This document shows, in pieces, positions 1 to 7,703 of a stretch of DNA of 18,655 bases. The translations under genes were made by a program, and so were the position numbers. The notes under the pieces were generated by a model, which had not been told where the DNA came from, made no database searches, and saw only the letters and a program-made list of their open reading frames with translations. Source of the DNA: Hyphomicrobiaceae bacterium UBA2767 (GTDB lineage: Bacteria > Pseudomonadota > Alphaproteobacteria > Rhizobiales > Methyloligellaceae); contig DEIT01000104.1 in assembly GCA_002352635.1 (NCBI GenBank), forward strand, positions 7,902 through 26,556, in the 5' to 3' direction. Position 1 is the first letter of the stretch, and every line of letters begins with the position of its first letter.

Positions 1-6
1 TTGTGC

Positions 7-549
7 CTACCTCGGAGCCAAGACCATGATCATCTGGCGTCCCTCCAGTTTCGGTTGGGCTTCGACCTTTGCGATTTCGTCGGTCTCCGCCTTCACGCGC
101 TGAAGGAGCTGAACGCCAAGTTCCTGATGGGCCATCTCACGCCCGCGGAAACGCAACGTCACTTTGACTTTGTCGCCATGTTCAAAAAATCGGCGCATGT
201 TGCGCATTTTCACTTCATAGTCGTGGGTATCAATGTTGGGGCGCATCTTGATTTCCTTCACGTCGAAGGTCTTCTGCTTTTTGCGCGCCTCATTGGCTTT
301 TTTCTGCGCCTGATATTTAAATTTCCCGAGATCGAGAATTTTGCAGACGGGCGGGGCGGAATTCGGAGCAATCTCAACAAGATCAAGTCCGGATTCACTG
401 GCCATCTCTCTAGCTCTCTCTATCGGAACAGTCCCGTGATTTTCACCCTCGTCGTCTATGAGTTGAACTTCGGTAGAATCGATATCTTCATTTGCCCGAG
501 GTCCTTTTTTTGTGGGGGCCACCTTGGCCCTGATCGGTCGGCGTGCGAT
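7..549 (-). CDS. infC: Translation initiation factor IF-3, AUC start
   Basis: IF-3 binds the 30S subunit, blocks premature 50S joining and checks start-codon and initiator-tRNA pairing. The 180-residue protein has the usual two-domain layout: an N-terminal domain with GPRANEDI and VEIAPNSAPPVCKI, a Lys/Ala-rich linker helix (about residues 85-100), and a C-terminal domain beginning EIKMRPNIDTHDY. I place the start at an ATC codon (549..547) because AGGAG lies 9 bases upstream and the protein then begins at the family's usual ARRPIRA. The next upstream ATG would add 23 residues (MHPADCC...) that look like translated leader. A rare AUU/AUC/AUA start is known for infC in other bacteria and underlies its autoregulation; applying that here is inference. 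It is the last gene on the minus strand before the window edge; rpmI and rplT often follow, but that region is not visible. Confidence 0.95.
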   Translation of the reverse strand: MARRPIRAKVAPTKKGPRANEDIDSTEVQLIDDEGENHGTVPIERAREMASESGLDLVEIAPNSAPPVCKILDLGKFKYQAQKKANEARKKQKTFDVKEIKMRPNIDTHDYEVKMRNMRRFFEHGDKVKVTLRFRGREMAHQELGVQLLQRVKAETDEIAKVEAQPKLEGRQMIMVLAPR

Positions 550-564
550 GTGACTTTCTCCTCT
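550..564 (-). promoter_or_regulatory. Shine-Dalgarno deciding the infC AUC start
   Basis: On the minus strand AGAGGAGAAAGT precedes the ATC at 549..547, leaving 9 bases between AGGAG (563..559) and the codon. No ATG or GTG lies at a suitable distance in this frame. This is the main evidence for a non-canonical start. Confidence 0.7.
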
Positions 565-620
565 ATTGCCAATATCAGCCATACGACCCGAAGACCGACA
601 GCAGTCGGCGGGATGCATGA

Positions 621-649
621 TCTATAGGATCAGAAAGAAGCTTGGCCAA
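621..649 (-). promoter_or_regulatory. Candidate infC promoter
   Basis: On the minus strand TTGGCC (649..644), a 17-base spacer and TATAGA (626..621) resemble a sigma-70 type promoter, matching about 4 of 6 bases in each box. Transcription would begin near 614 and leave a leader of about 65 bases before the AUC start, which fits that start choice. A further TTGACT lies upstream without a clear -10 partner. Confidence 0.4.
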
Positions 650-684
650 GTCAAGGCGAAGTCGCGTAAGTCAACTGGTTATTA

Positions 685-1899
685 TTACGCGCGCGATGCG
701 CCGTCGAATGCGGCAACCAGCGCCGAACGCAGGCATTCATCGTAGACGGCAAGCGTCTGACGTTTCATATTTTCCGACGAGAACCTCTCAACCACGTGCG
801 CCCGGGCTCTTGCTGAAAATTCACGCCGCTCGCGGGTCGAGAGTGACAATGCTTCGGCAATCGCGTTTGCAAGAGCCGCAGGTGCCGCCACCGGCACTAT
901 CCATCCTGTCGCCCGGTCTGCACCATCGCGCGAGGCAGTGAGCAGGGTTTCAGGCGATGCGCCCTGCCGCGTCACGACAACCGGACAGCCCATGGCCTGT
1001 GCCTCGGCACTGGTTCGACCGAAGGCTTCAGGTTCGGTTGAAGCGATCAACGCTACATCGGCTGCCGCGAAGGCAGCGGCAATGTCATCACAATGACCCG
1101 CAAGCACGACTTTACGTTCGAGGCCATGCTGCGCAATTTGCCGCTCGAGGCCGGCGACATAGGATGCCCGCCCCTGGGCGTCTCCAGCGAGGACGAAGAC
1201 AGCATTCCGACTTGAATCGCTACGAAACAGCTGTGCCGCGGCTTCAATCACATCATGCTGGCCCTTCCAGCCCGTCAGCCGGGCTGCCTGAAGAACTATT
1301 TTGGTGTCCGTTCCCGCACCCCATGCCTTACGCAGTGCGTTGATCCGCTTCTCCGACACGATGGCCGGATCGAACCGTTCAAGGTCAACACCACGGTGAA
1401 TGACCCTGATGCGTTCCATTGGTGTGCCGTGTCTGGTGTGAACGAGTTCTCCGGTATACAGGGAGTTGGCAATCACGAGCTGTCCGCGCGCCATAACCGA
1501 ATTATAGAGCGGTTTGAGCGGCCCGTTGTTGCCATAAGCACCGTGATAAGTGGTGACAAATGGAATCCCGGTGGCGCGGGTCGCGATCAATCCGCTCCAT
1601 GCCGGGGCACGGCTTCGCGCGTGAATTACATCCACCCCTCGCTCGCGCACGAATCGCGCAAGGCTGAACCCGTTCGCAACAATCAGCGCCGGGTTTTTGG
1701 TTCCTGCGGGGAATGGCACGATGAGACCTCCCGCCTGCTCGATATCCGGCGCCAACCGCCCGCCCTCGCTGAGTACAAATGACCTCCCGCCCGCTCGCAC
1801 GACGGCTTCGGTGATCTCCAGCGTCGCCTGCTCCGCACCACCGGTATCCAGGCGCGGAATGATCTGGAGGATCGTGGCTGCATGAATCGAACTCGTCAT
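685..1899 (-). CDS. GT4-family glycosyltransferase
   Basis: This 404-residue protein has the GT-B fold layout of GT4 glycosyltransferases, which move a sugar from a nucleotide-sugar donor to an acceptor. Visible marks are the N-terminal acceptor-side loop DTGGAEQ (18-24), IHARSRAP (92-99), TYHGAYG (117-123), the linker-region HRGVDLERFDP (168-178), the donor-domain QAARLTGWKGQ (204-214), and the E-x7-E donor motif with E291 and E299 in EAFGRTSAEAQAMG. There are no membrane segments, so it is probably cytoplasmic or loosely bound to the inner membrane. Donor and acceptor cannot be read from the sequence; a surface polysaccharide or LPS core role is the usual guess. It stands alone, upstream of and co-oriented with infC. 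The Shine-Dalgarno sequence is weak, but the ATG gives a normal family N-terminus. Confidence 0.88.
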   Translation of the reverse strand: MTSSIHAATILQIIPRLDTGGAEQATLEITEAVVRAGGRSFVLSEGGRLAPDIEQAGGLIVPFPAGTKNPALIVANGFSLARFVRERGVDVIHARSRAPAWSGLIATRATGIPFVTTYHGAYGNNGPLKPLYNSVMARGQLVIANSLYTGELVHTRHGTPMERIRVIHRGVDLERFDPAIVSEKRINALRKAWGAGTDTKIVLQAARLTGWKGQHDVIEAAAQLFRSDSSRNAVFVLAGDAQGRASYVAGLERQIAQHGLERKVVLAGHCDDIAAAFAAADVALIASTEPEAFGRTSAEAQAMGCPVVVTRQGASPETLLTASRDGADRATGWIVPVAAPAALANAIAEALSLSTRERREFSARARAHVVERFSSENMKRQTLAVYDECLRSALVAAFDGASRA

Positions 1900-1988
1900 T
1901 TGTGAGGCACCAGAATCAAATATATATAAGCCAGCGGTCTATTTATATTTCTCGGAACTGTTCCTCGAATGATTTTGTTCATCTGCAT
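1900..1988. other. AT-rich divergent intergenic region
   Basis: This 89-base gap separates the glycosyltransferase start from the divergent hydrolase start. It is clearly richer in A/T than its neighbours, with TATATATA (1921-1928) and TTTATATTT (1942-1950). It also holds a perfect 11-base palindrome, GGAACTGTTCC (1954-1964). Both genes must be transcribed from here, but I see no good -35 box on either strand. The palindrome could be an operator, though it is short enough to be chance. Confidence 0.4.
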
Positions 1989-2816
1989 ATGACTCAAAAA
2001 GAACTACAATTTTTAGTTGTACAGAACAACTCTAGCGAGAACCTGAAGCTCGCTTACAGACAAGATCACATCAACCAGTCCGGGGAGGCAGGCATTGTCT
2101 GGTTCTGCGGATTTAACTCGGAAATGACAAGTACCAAAGTGAGCGCGCTCAAAGATTGGGCTGCGCGAACGGACCGTTCCATGCTCAGGTTCGATTATTC
2201 CGGCCATGGGGCGTCGGAAGGCAATGTCGCGGATGGCACCATTGGACAGTGGCTGAAGGAAAGCCTCGCGTTTTTGCGCAATGTCGCCAAAGGACCACAA
2301 ATTCTGGTGGGTTCAAGCATGGGTGCTTGGCTCGTTCTCCTTATCATGCGCGCGATTGCCAGGAATGATCCAATCACTGAGGGGTTGTGTCCTGTCGATG
2401 GCGCGGTCCTGATCGCGCCGGCATGGGACATGACTGAGGAATTGATGTGGAACCAGTTCAGCGAGTCAGCCCGCAGATTATTGGAAAGAGACGGCTACTA
2501 TGAGCATCCCTCACGCTACGGAGATGGTCCCTATATCATTTCCAAGGAGCTTATCGAGGAAGGCCGCAACCACCTTATCGGCGAGGACAGTTTCAAACCG
2601 CCCTGTCCGGTGCGGATCATTCACGGTATCAACGACCCGGATGTGCCGTGGCTTCACGCCAACAAACTGACCCATATTCTGGAAGGCGAGAATGTCATGC
2701 TCAATCTGATTCAGGATGGCGATCACCGGCTTTCCCGCACTGAAGACATCAACAAGTTTCTGAATCTCATCGATGATCTCTACAAAAGCATAGAGAACAG
2801 CAGGCACTATCTTTGA
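1989..2816 (+). CDS. Alpha/beta hydrolase, ABHD10/esterase-like
   Basis: This is a predicted 275-residue serine hydrolase. The nucleophile elbow is GSSMG (108-112, Ser110), preceded by the strand LRFDYSGHGASEG (66-78) typical of the fold. The acid is probably Asp216 in HGINDPDVP and the base His246 in DGDHRLS. Size and motifs fit the ABHD10-like carboxylesterase/thioesterase group common in rhizobia, often near infC. The substrate is unknown. I chose the ATG at 1989; the frame is open further upstream (from 1902), but that part reads as non-coding AT-rich sequence and lies where the promoter should be. No strong Shine-Dalgarno precedes 1989. The 3' end overlaps the convergent SDR gene by 10 bases. 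Confidence 0.87.
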   Translation: MTQKELQFLVVQNNSSENLKLAYRQDHINQSGEAGIVWFCGFNSEMTSTKVSALKDWAARTDRSMLRFDYSGHGASEGNVADGTIGQWLKESLAFLRNVAKGPQILVGSSMGAWLVLLIMRAIARNDPITEGLCPVDGAVLIAPAWDMTEELMWNQFSESARRLLERDGYYEHPSRYGDGPYIISKELIEEGRNHLIGEDSFKPPCPVRIIHGINDPDVPWLHANKLTHILEGENVMLNLIQDGDHRLSRTEDINKFLNLIDDLYKSIENSRHYL

Positions 2817-3694
2817 GGAGAACTGCCCGAGATGGCTGCCACTTCGGCGCGAATACCCTCACGATATGTGGGGTAGTCGAGCCTAACGCCTAACTCTTGC
2901 TTGATGCGCGCATTCGACACACGCTTGTTCTCACCATAAAAACTGCGGCCCATGAGGCTCAATTCCGCGTCCTCGAATGCCACCTCCGGCGGTGGTGAAA
3001 TACCGAGCATTTTTGCAGCGAAGGCGATCACGTCCTGAGGCGGGGCCGGTTCATCGTCGGACACATTATAGACCGGCCCGGCATATGGACGTGCGAGAGA
3101 TGCCTCAAGGACATTTGCAATGTCGTCCACGTGAATGCGGTTAAAGACCTGACCCGGCTTGACGATACGCCGGCTCTTACCCTGGCGTATTTTTTCAAGC
3201 GGACCTCGACCTGGACCGTAAATTCCCGCAAGGCGGAAAAGCTGAACCGGTTTGTTCGCCCCTGCTCCAAAATCGAGCCAGGCCCGCTCGGCTGCCACGC
3301 GGAGTTTCGATCGCGCGCTCTTTGGATGAAGCACGGCTTCCTCATCAACCCATTCCCCACCATGATCGCCATATACGCCAACGGTCGAGAGGTAACCTAT
3401 CCACTCAAGGTTAGCTGCTGCCGCAATGTCATCGCGGTGTTGGATAAGGGCCGGGTCACCTGCTTCGCCCGGTGCGATGGAGAGAAGCAGATGGGTTGCT
3501 TGTGCGAGCGCCTCTCGCACCTCTCCACTTGGTGCATCGCCGGAAAACCGAGCAGTTTCGAACCCGTCTTCACGTAGACGCCCGACCTTCGCGGCGCTGC
3601 GCGTTGTGCCGAAAACATTCCAGCCTTCCTTCAGCATACGTGTTGCGAAAACCCGGGCTGAATATCCCAACCCGAAACAGACCAGCCTGCTCAT
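2807..3694 (-). CDS. Atypical SDR / NAD-dependent epimerase-like protein
   Basis: This 295-residue protein starts with a Rossmann nucleotide-binding loop, CFGLGYSARVFATRM (about 6-20), and continues as an extended or atypical short-chain dehydrogenase similar to YeeZ-type proteins. Visible are YLSTVGVYGD, a stretch resembling the SDR active-site strand, FRLAGIYGPGRG, and FNRIHVDDIANVL, characteristic of epimerase-like members. A normal YxxxK catalytic pair is not evident in the expected place, so it may bind NAD(P) without classic chemistry. The start at 3694 is supported by an ATGA overlap with the queG stop (TGA 3693..3691), implying translational coupling. It is probably the last gene of a GST - queG - SDR operon. 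Substrate unknown. Confidence 0.85.
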   Translation of the reverse strand: MSRLVCFGLGYSARVFATRMLKEGWNVFGTTRSAAKVGRLREDGFETARFSGDAPSGEVREALAQATHLLLSIAPGEAGDPALIQHRDDIAAAANLEWIGYLSTVGVYGDHGGEWVDEEAVLHPKSARSKLRVAAERAWLDFGAGANKPVQLFRLAGIYGPGRGPLEKIRQGKSRRIVKPGQVFNRIHVDDIANVLEASLARPYAGPVYNVSDDEPAPPQDVIAFAAKMLGISPPPEVAFEDAELSLMGRSFYGENKRVSNARIKQELGVRLDYPTYREGIRAEVAAISGSSPQR

Positions 3695-4818
3695 TCGCTC
3701 ACGCTCCGCCACTCGGCAAGAACTTGCACATCACGTTCATGAGGCTCAAGCCGCAATCGGTGATCCGCGAACTCCTGAGTTTCCATGAGGCGTCCCCCCG
3801 CCCACACGGCCGTGGCCCGCACAATTGGCGAGCCATCGTGCAGCAGCGGTTCCACGAGCGGAAGCAACGATACGTCCGCAGAATTTCCCGCGGCAATCAG
3901 CACATTTCGCATAAACCGGTCGCGACCCGTGCGCTTGATTGGAGTTCCAGCAAAGCGCATGCGAAAGGCCCCATCGTCTAACGTCAGCAACTCCGATAAT
4001 GGCGGGCTATCCGTCTCTGGCCGCGCGGCCAGCCTGGCCTCGCGAGAGTTCTGTGCAAATTTGTTCCAGGGACAGACGGCAAGGCAGTCGTCGCAGCCAA
4101 AAATACGATTGCCAATCGGCGCACGGAACTCCGGCGCAATGTGACCCTTATGTTCAATCGTGAGGTAGGAAATACAGCGCCTGGCATCAAGTTGGTACGG
4201 TGCTGGAAAAGCGTTCGTTGGACAGATATCGAGACATGCGCGGCACGCTCCGCAATGATCGGATTCCGCGTCGTCGGGAGCAATCTGTTCTGTGGTGAAG
4301 ATAGAACCCAGAAACAGCCAAGATCCAAAATCACGCGAAACCAGGTTGGTGTGCTTGCCCTGCCATCCTGCACCCGCCGATTGTGCCAGCGGTTTCTCCA
4401 TTACCGGGGCGGTGTCGACAAAAACTTTTACATCGCAGTTGCGCTCGCGGTGCAGCCAGCCTGCCACCTGCTTGAGCTTCTTCTTGATGAGGTCGTGATA
4501 GTCCTTGCCGCGCGCATATACGGAGATCACACCGCTGGACTTCCATCTCAACGCCTCCAACGGGTCGCTGTCGGGCCCATAGTTCAAACCAAGCACAATT
4601 ACCGAACGCGCTTCAGGCCAAAAGCCCACTGGATTACCACGGCGCTCCGCCGTTTCCTCCATCCAGCCCATGTCGCCATGCCGGCCGAGACTTAAAAACT
4701 CGTTGAGCTGCGAACCGGCTTGGGGGATTGCATCGGGCGTCGTAAAGCGGACAATATCGAACCCTGCAGCAGCCGCACACTCGCGCAATTGATCCTTAAT
4801 ATGAGACACAGAACCCAC
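3691..4818 (-). CDS. queG: Epoxyqueuosine reductase
   Basis: QueG reduces epoxyqueuosine to queuosine in the wobble position of GUN-anticodon tRNAs, using cobalamin and two [4Fe-4S] clusters in the cytoplasm. The 375-residue protein shows VDTAPVMEK with the conserved Asp135, GWQGKHTNLV in the cobalamin-binding region, and two ferredoxin-like cysteine sets: C189, C192, C195, C199 (CGACRACLDICP) and C242, C245, C249 (CDDCLAVCP), with C215 (RRCISYLT) between them. The C-terminal third (from about 300) is helical and HEAT-like, with FMRNVLIAAGNS and SPIVRATAVWAGG. The start is GTG at 4818 with GAGG about 11 bases upstream, 13 bases after the GST stop; a second GTG three codons in is less well placed. 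It sits between GST and the SDR in one transcription unit. Confidence 0.95.
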   Translation of the reverse strand: MGSVSHIKDQLRECAAAAGFDIVRFTTPDAIPQAGSQLNEFLSLGRHGDMGWMEETAERRGNPVGFWPEARSVIVLGLNYGPDSDPLEALRWKSSGVISVYARGKDYHDLIKKKLKQVAGWLHRERNCDVKVFVDTAPVMEKPLAQSAGAGWQGKHTNLVSRDFGSWLFLGSIFTTEQIAPDDAESDHCGACRACLDICPTNAFPAPYQLDARRCISYLTIEHKGHIAPEFRAPIGNRIFGCDDCLAVCPWNKFAQNSREARLAARPETDSPPLSELLTLDDGAFRMRFAGTPIKRTGRDRFMRNVLIAAGNSADVSLLPLVEPLLHDGSPIVRATAVWAGGRLMETQEFADHRLRLEPHERDVQVLAEWRSVSE

Positions 4819-4831
4819 GATATCACGGGCC

Positions 4832-5536
4832 TCAAAAATCCGGATCGGCGTATATGTCCGGCGGTTTGATGCCGGGCACGCGATCGCTCAACAGGGAGCG
4901 AAACGAGGGCCGCGACTTGATGCGCGCATACCAGTCCTTTGCACCCTCAGCTTGCCCCCAAGGGACGTCACCCAAATAGTCGATACAGGAAAGATGCGCG
5001 GCAGCGGCCAGGTCAGCGAAACTCAAATGCTCACCGCCGAGCCAGGTCCGTTCTTCTGCCAGGTGGCTGATATATGTGAGATGATAGCGCAAGTTGGCTT
5101 GGCCGGCGCGCACCATTTCCATGTCCGGCGCACCGCCCTCGTCAGAGTTGAAACGGCGAAAAACCTTCTCTCCAATCAGATAGGAGGTTACTTCGCTATC
5201 AAACTTGCGATGAAACCAGTCGACAAGGCGGCGCACTTCGCCGCGCTCGGCTTCATTTCCGGGAAAGAAGGAAAAGGCCCGCGCGTCACCTGTTTCATCA
5301 ATACCCGTCTCAGCCAGATACTCGGAGATCGGATAGACACCGCACAGCAATACGTCGTCGCCTTCATCTTCCTCTCGATAGAGTGGCAGCGTTCCCGCAG
5401 GGTTGAGCTCGAGGAAATCAGACCGCCAATCCCACGGACGCTCCTCTTCCAACACGAGGTCGAGCTCACATTCCGCCACAGCCAGACGGATGGAACGTGA
5501 GAATGGACAAAGCGGATAATGGACGAGTGTTGGCAT
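4832..5536 (-). CDS. Glutathione S-transferase family protein
   Basis: This 234-residue protein has the two-domain GST layout. The N-terminal thioredoxin-like half includes HYPLCPFSRSIRLAVAE (6-22), with Cys-Pro-Phe-Ser at the active-site position, and LELNPAGTLPLY, where the cis-proline of the glutathione site lies. The helical C-terminal half contains LGGEHLSFADLAAAAHLSCIDYLGD, the GST N-capping region with conserved Asp. These features predict glutathione binding; the substrate is not apparent. The start is ATG 5536; a TTG nine codons upstream would add residues absent from the fold. It is the first gene of the GST - queG - SDR set and diverges from uppP. Confidence 0.88.
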   Translation of the reverse strand: MPTLVHYPLCPFSRSIRLAVAECELDLVLEEERPWDWRSDFLELNPAGTLPLYREEDEGDDVLLCGVYPISEYLAETGIDETGDARAFSFFPGNEAERGEVRRLVDWFHRKFDSEVTSYLIGEKVFRRFNSDEGGAPDMEMVRAGQANLRYHLTYISHLAEERTWLGGEHLSFADLAAAAHLSCIDYLGDVPWGQAEGAKDWYARIKSRPSFRSLLSDRVPGIKPPDIYADPDF

Positions 5537-5585
5537 ATGTTGGTTGCTCAGCACACGAGACAAGCGTATTGGGCCTTCGCGTAAC

Positions 5586-5606
5586 GACGATCGTCCGGTA
5601 TAGAAT
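5586..5606 (+). promoter_or_regulatory. Candidate uppP promoter with overlapping palindrome
   Basis: A perfect 10-base palindrome GACGATCGTC (5586-5595) lies just upstream of TATAGAAT (5599-5606), which can serve as a -10 box for uppP. The -35 box is poor (TTCGCG, 17 bases upstream of TATAGA). The palindrome between the boxes could be an operator or chance. Confidence 0.3.
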
Positions 5607-5659
5607 CACCCGGCGATGCAAACAAGGCGCACGGTCGCGCGCAGGAAAAGGGGGCAACC

Positions 5660-6457
5660 GTGTCGCTCGAGCAAATTATCGTACTCGCGGTCGTACAAGG
5701 CATCACGGAATTTCTGCCGATCTCTTCATCCGGGCATCTGATTCTGATACCCGCCTTCACCGGATGGAAGGACCAGGGCATCGCAACTGATGTGATGGTT
5801 CATGTCGGTTCTCTATTCGCCATCATCGTCTATTTCTGGCGCGACGTGCTTTCGATCCTGGCTGGTGTCGGCGATCTTGCCCGGCGGAAATTTACTCAAC
5901 GTGCACGCCTGGCGGCCTTCATTGCCGCCGCCACGGTTCCCGCAGTTGTGTTCGGACTGATCCTGAAATGGTTTGGTCTGCTCGACAAAATTCGCGGCAT
6001 TGAAGTCGTCGCGTGGAATGCCCTCATATTCGGTGTCCTTCTCTACATCGCGGATGAGATCGGTCCCAGGGTTAAGGTCATGGAGAACATCACGTTCAAA
6101 TCGGCGATGATTATCGGGCTTGCGCAGGCGATAGCCCTCATTCCGGGAACAAGCCGGTCCGGCATCACCATGACGGCCGCCCGTTTTTTGGGTTTCGAGC
6201 GTCCCGAGGCCGCACGCTTCTCGTTCCTGCTCGGCATTCCTGCGATTGCCGGTGCCGGCATTCTCACGTTAGTCGAGATGAATACCCAAGGTCACAGCCT
6301 GCCACCGGGAGCTTTCACGGCTGCCATTCTTACGTTTTTTTCCGCGCTTGCGGCCATCGCATTCCTGATGGCGTTGGTCAAGCGACTGAGCTTCACGCCG
6401 TTCGTTTTGTACAGAATGCTGCTCGCAGGCTTCTTGCTGGTACTGGCCTATTCCTGA
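5660..6457 (+). CDS. uppP: Undecaprenyl-diphosphate phosphatase
   Basis: UppP (BacA) is an inner-membrane phosphatase that recycles undecaprenyl diphosphate to the monophosphate carrier for peptidoglycan, O-antigen and other surface polymers; overexpression confers bacitracin tolerance in other bacteria. The 265 residues match the usual length and are mostly hydrophobic with 7-8 membrane segments. The two signature motifs are present: the (E/Q)xxxE motif as Q13-G-I-T-E17 followed by FLPISSSGH, and PGTSRSGIT at 162-170. The start is GTG at 5660, preceded by GGGGG 5 bases upstream. It diverges from GST and ends 13 bases before the convergent SDR stop. An imperfectly placed 6-bp stem, TGCCGC/GCGGCA (6464-6489), spans the junction and might act as a weak shared terminator. 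Confidence 0.96.
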   Translation: MSLEQIIVLAVVQGITEFLPISSSGHLILIPAFTGWKDQGIATDVMVHVGSLFAIIVYFWRDVLSILAGVGDLARRKFTQRARLAAFIAAATVPAVVFGLILKWFGLLDKIRGIEVVAWNALIFGVLLYIADEIGPRVKVMENITFKSAMIIGLAQAIALIPGTSRSGITMTAARFLGFERPEAARFSFLLGIPAIAGAGILTLVEMNTQGHSLPPGAFTAAILTFFSALAAIAFLMALVKRLSFTPFVLYRMLLAGFLLVLAYS

Positions 6458-6470
6458 GAAAGCTGCCGCA

Positions 6471-7445
6471 CTAGCGTCGGAACGCGGCAAATTCACCGCG
6501 GGCGCGGAAGCGTTCGAGATACGCCGGAACGATTGCGTCCACGGGTACGGGATCAATCCCGAGGCCTTCAAGCGTACGCCGCGACGTCTTGGCACTGACT
6601 GAAACCACATTGTCGCTTTCCAGAAGACGCACCTGATCCATGGTCAGCAGCGGCGAAGGCAAGAGCTGTAGGAAAGCGGCTTTCGTATAAGCAAGCCAGA
6701 ACGGAACCGGCACGAGCAGCTTGCGACGCCCGCAATAGTGCAGGATGCGCTGCAACACTTCCTTGAAGTTCAGGATTTCAGGTCCGCCAAGCTCGTATGT
6801 GCGGCCCGGCATCGCGCCGCCCTGAATGGAAGCCAAGACTGCTTTTGCCACGTCACCGACGAAGACAGGTTGAAACCGCGTCTTGCCACCCCCGATGAGC
6901 GGCAATACGGGCGCCATGCGGGCGAGCGCGGCAAACCGGTTGAAGAACTCATCCTCCGGCCCGAATACGATGGATGGCCGCAAGATCACCGCTTCAGGAA
7001 AAGACTTGAGCACATGGGCCTCACCTGCGGCCTTGGACTTGGCATAATGCGATAGTGAATGCGCGTCGGCGCCAATTGCTGAGACATTGACAAGGGCTTG
7101 CGCATCTACCGCTTTGGCGGCCTGCGCAATCCAGCGCGGTCCCTCCGCCTGAACGGATGAAAAGCTCTGCTTTCCCGATTCGAAAAGAATGCCGACGAGA
7201 TTGACAAGCGCATCCGCACCTTCCGCCGCCTGCGCGACAGATTCCGGAAATCGCAGATTGGCCTGAACCGCGTGGATTTGTCCCACCCCGCCCAGTGGCT
7301 GCAGATGGCCCGCGAGATCAGGACGGCGCACTGCCACACGAATGCGGCAGCCGGTCCGCGCAAGCGCCTGGACGACATGGCGCCCGACAAACCCCGAGCC
7401 GCCATAGACTGTCACCAGACGTGAACTGTCCAGCCGGATAGCCAT
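6471..7445 (-). CDS. NDUFA9-like atypical SDR (complex I-associated family)
   Basis: This 324-residue atypical short-chain dehydrogenase resembles the mitochondrial complex I accessory subunit NDUFA9 and its alphaproteobacterial relatives. It has a glycine-rich nucleotide loop VYGGSGFVGRHVV (13-25), ALVNVSAIGAD (117-127), and Y134-A-K-S-K138, an intact YxxxK pair. Downstream are LRPSIVFGPEDEFFNRF and PVFVGDVAKAVLAS, both typical of this branch. Annotation pipelines usually call it complex I NDUFA9 subunit family protein; whether it joins complex I in bacteria is not shown by the sequence. The start is ATG 7445, with AGAGGG 8 bases upstream; an upstream alternative adds only eight charged residues. 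It is a single gene, convergent with uppP. Confidence 0.88.
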   Translation of the reverse strand: MAIRLDSSRLVTVYGGSGFVGRHVVQALARTGCRIRVAVRRPDLAGHLQPLGGVGQIHAVQANLRFPESVAQAAEGADALVNLVGILFESGKQSFSSVQAEGPRWIAQAAKAVDAQALVNVSAIGADAHSLSHYAKSKAAGEAHVLKSFPEAVILRPSIVFGPEDEFFNRFAALARMAPVLPLIGGGKTRFQPVFVGDVAKAVLASIQGGAMPGRTYELGGPEILNFKEVLQRILHYCGRRKLLVPVPFWLAYTKAAFLQLLPSPLLTMDQVRLLESDNVVSVSAKTSRRTLEGLGIDPVPVDAIVPAYLERFRARGEFAAFRR

Positions 7446-7576
7446 TTCCTTTGCCCTCTTCTTCTGCACCTGTCCGCCCGTACAACTTCACATGCGGAGG
7501 CCCACAAATCACGTATCAGGATTACACCTGCTGTGCCTCCATGTGAAGTCAGGGTTATTCAGGAAATTACCCTCGA

Positions 7577-7605
7577 TTGACAAGGCGCGCGCGCGGTCGT
7601 AACTG
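7577..7605 (+). promoter_or_regulatory. Candidate tRNA-Leu promoter
   Basis: TTGACA (7577-7582) is a perfect -35 box. Seventeen bases later is TAACTG (7600-7605), a weak -10. Transcription would start about 5 bases before the mature tRNA, a short leader as expected for a tRNA gene. The rest of the gap back to 7446 shows no gene. Confidence 0.45.
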
Positions 7606-7616
7606 GAGTGCTGTAT

Positions 7617-7703
<87 letters not shown>

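Noticed and set aside
1..627. Long plus-strand open frame opposite infC
   Set aside because: It is the complement of the well-conserved infC gene; its protein resembles no family and it has no ribosome-binding site.
1255..1782. 175-codon plus-strand open frame
   Set aside because: It lies entirely antisense to the glycosyltransferase, which shows clear GT4 motifs. High GC content makes such frames common.
1954..1980. Alphaproteobacterial LexA box before the hydrolase
   Set aside because: GAAC and GTTC occur, but not as GAAC-N7-GAAC or GTTC-N7-GTTC with correct spacing.
3131..3981. Overlapping plus-strand open frames opposite the SDR and queG
   Set aside because: They have no recognisable domains and lie antisense to two genes with clear motifs.
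4141..4695. 184-codon plus-strand open frame
   Set aside because: It is antisense to queG, whose cysteine clusters and VDTAP motif are intact.
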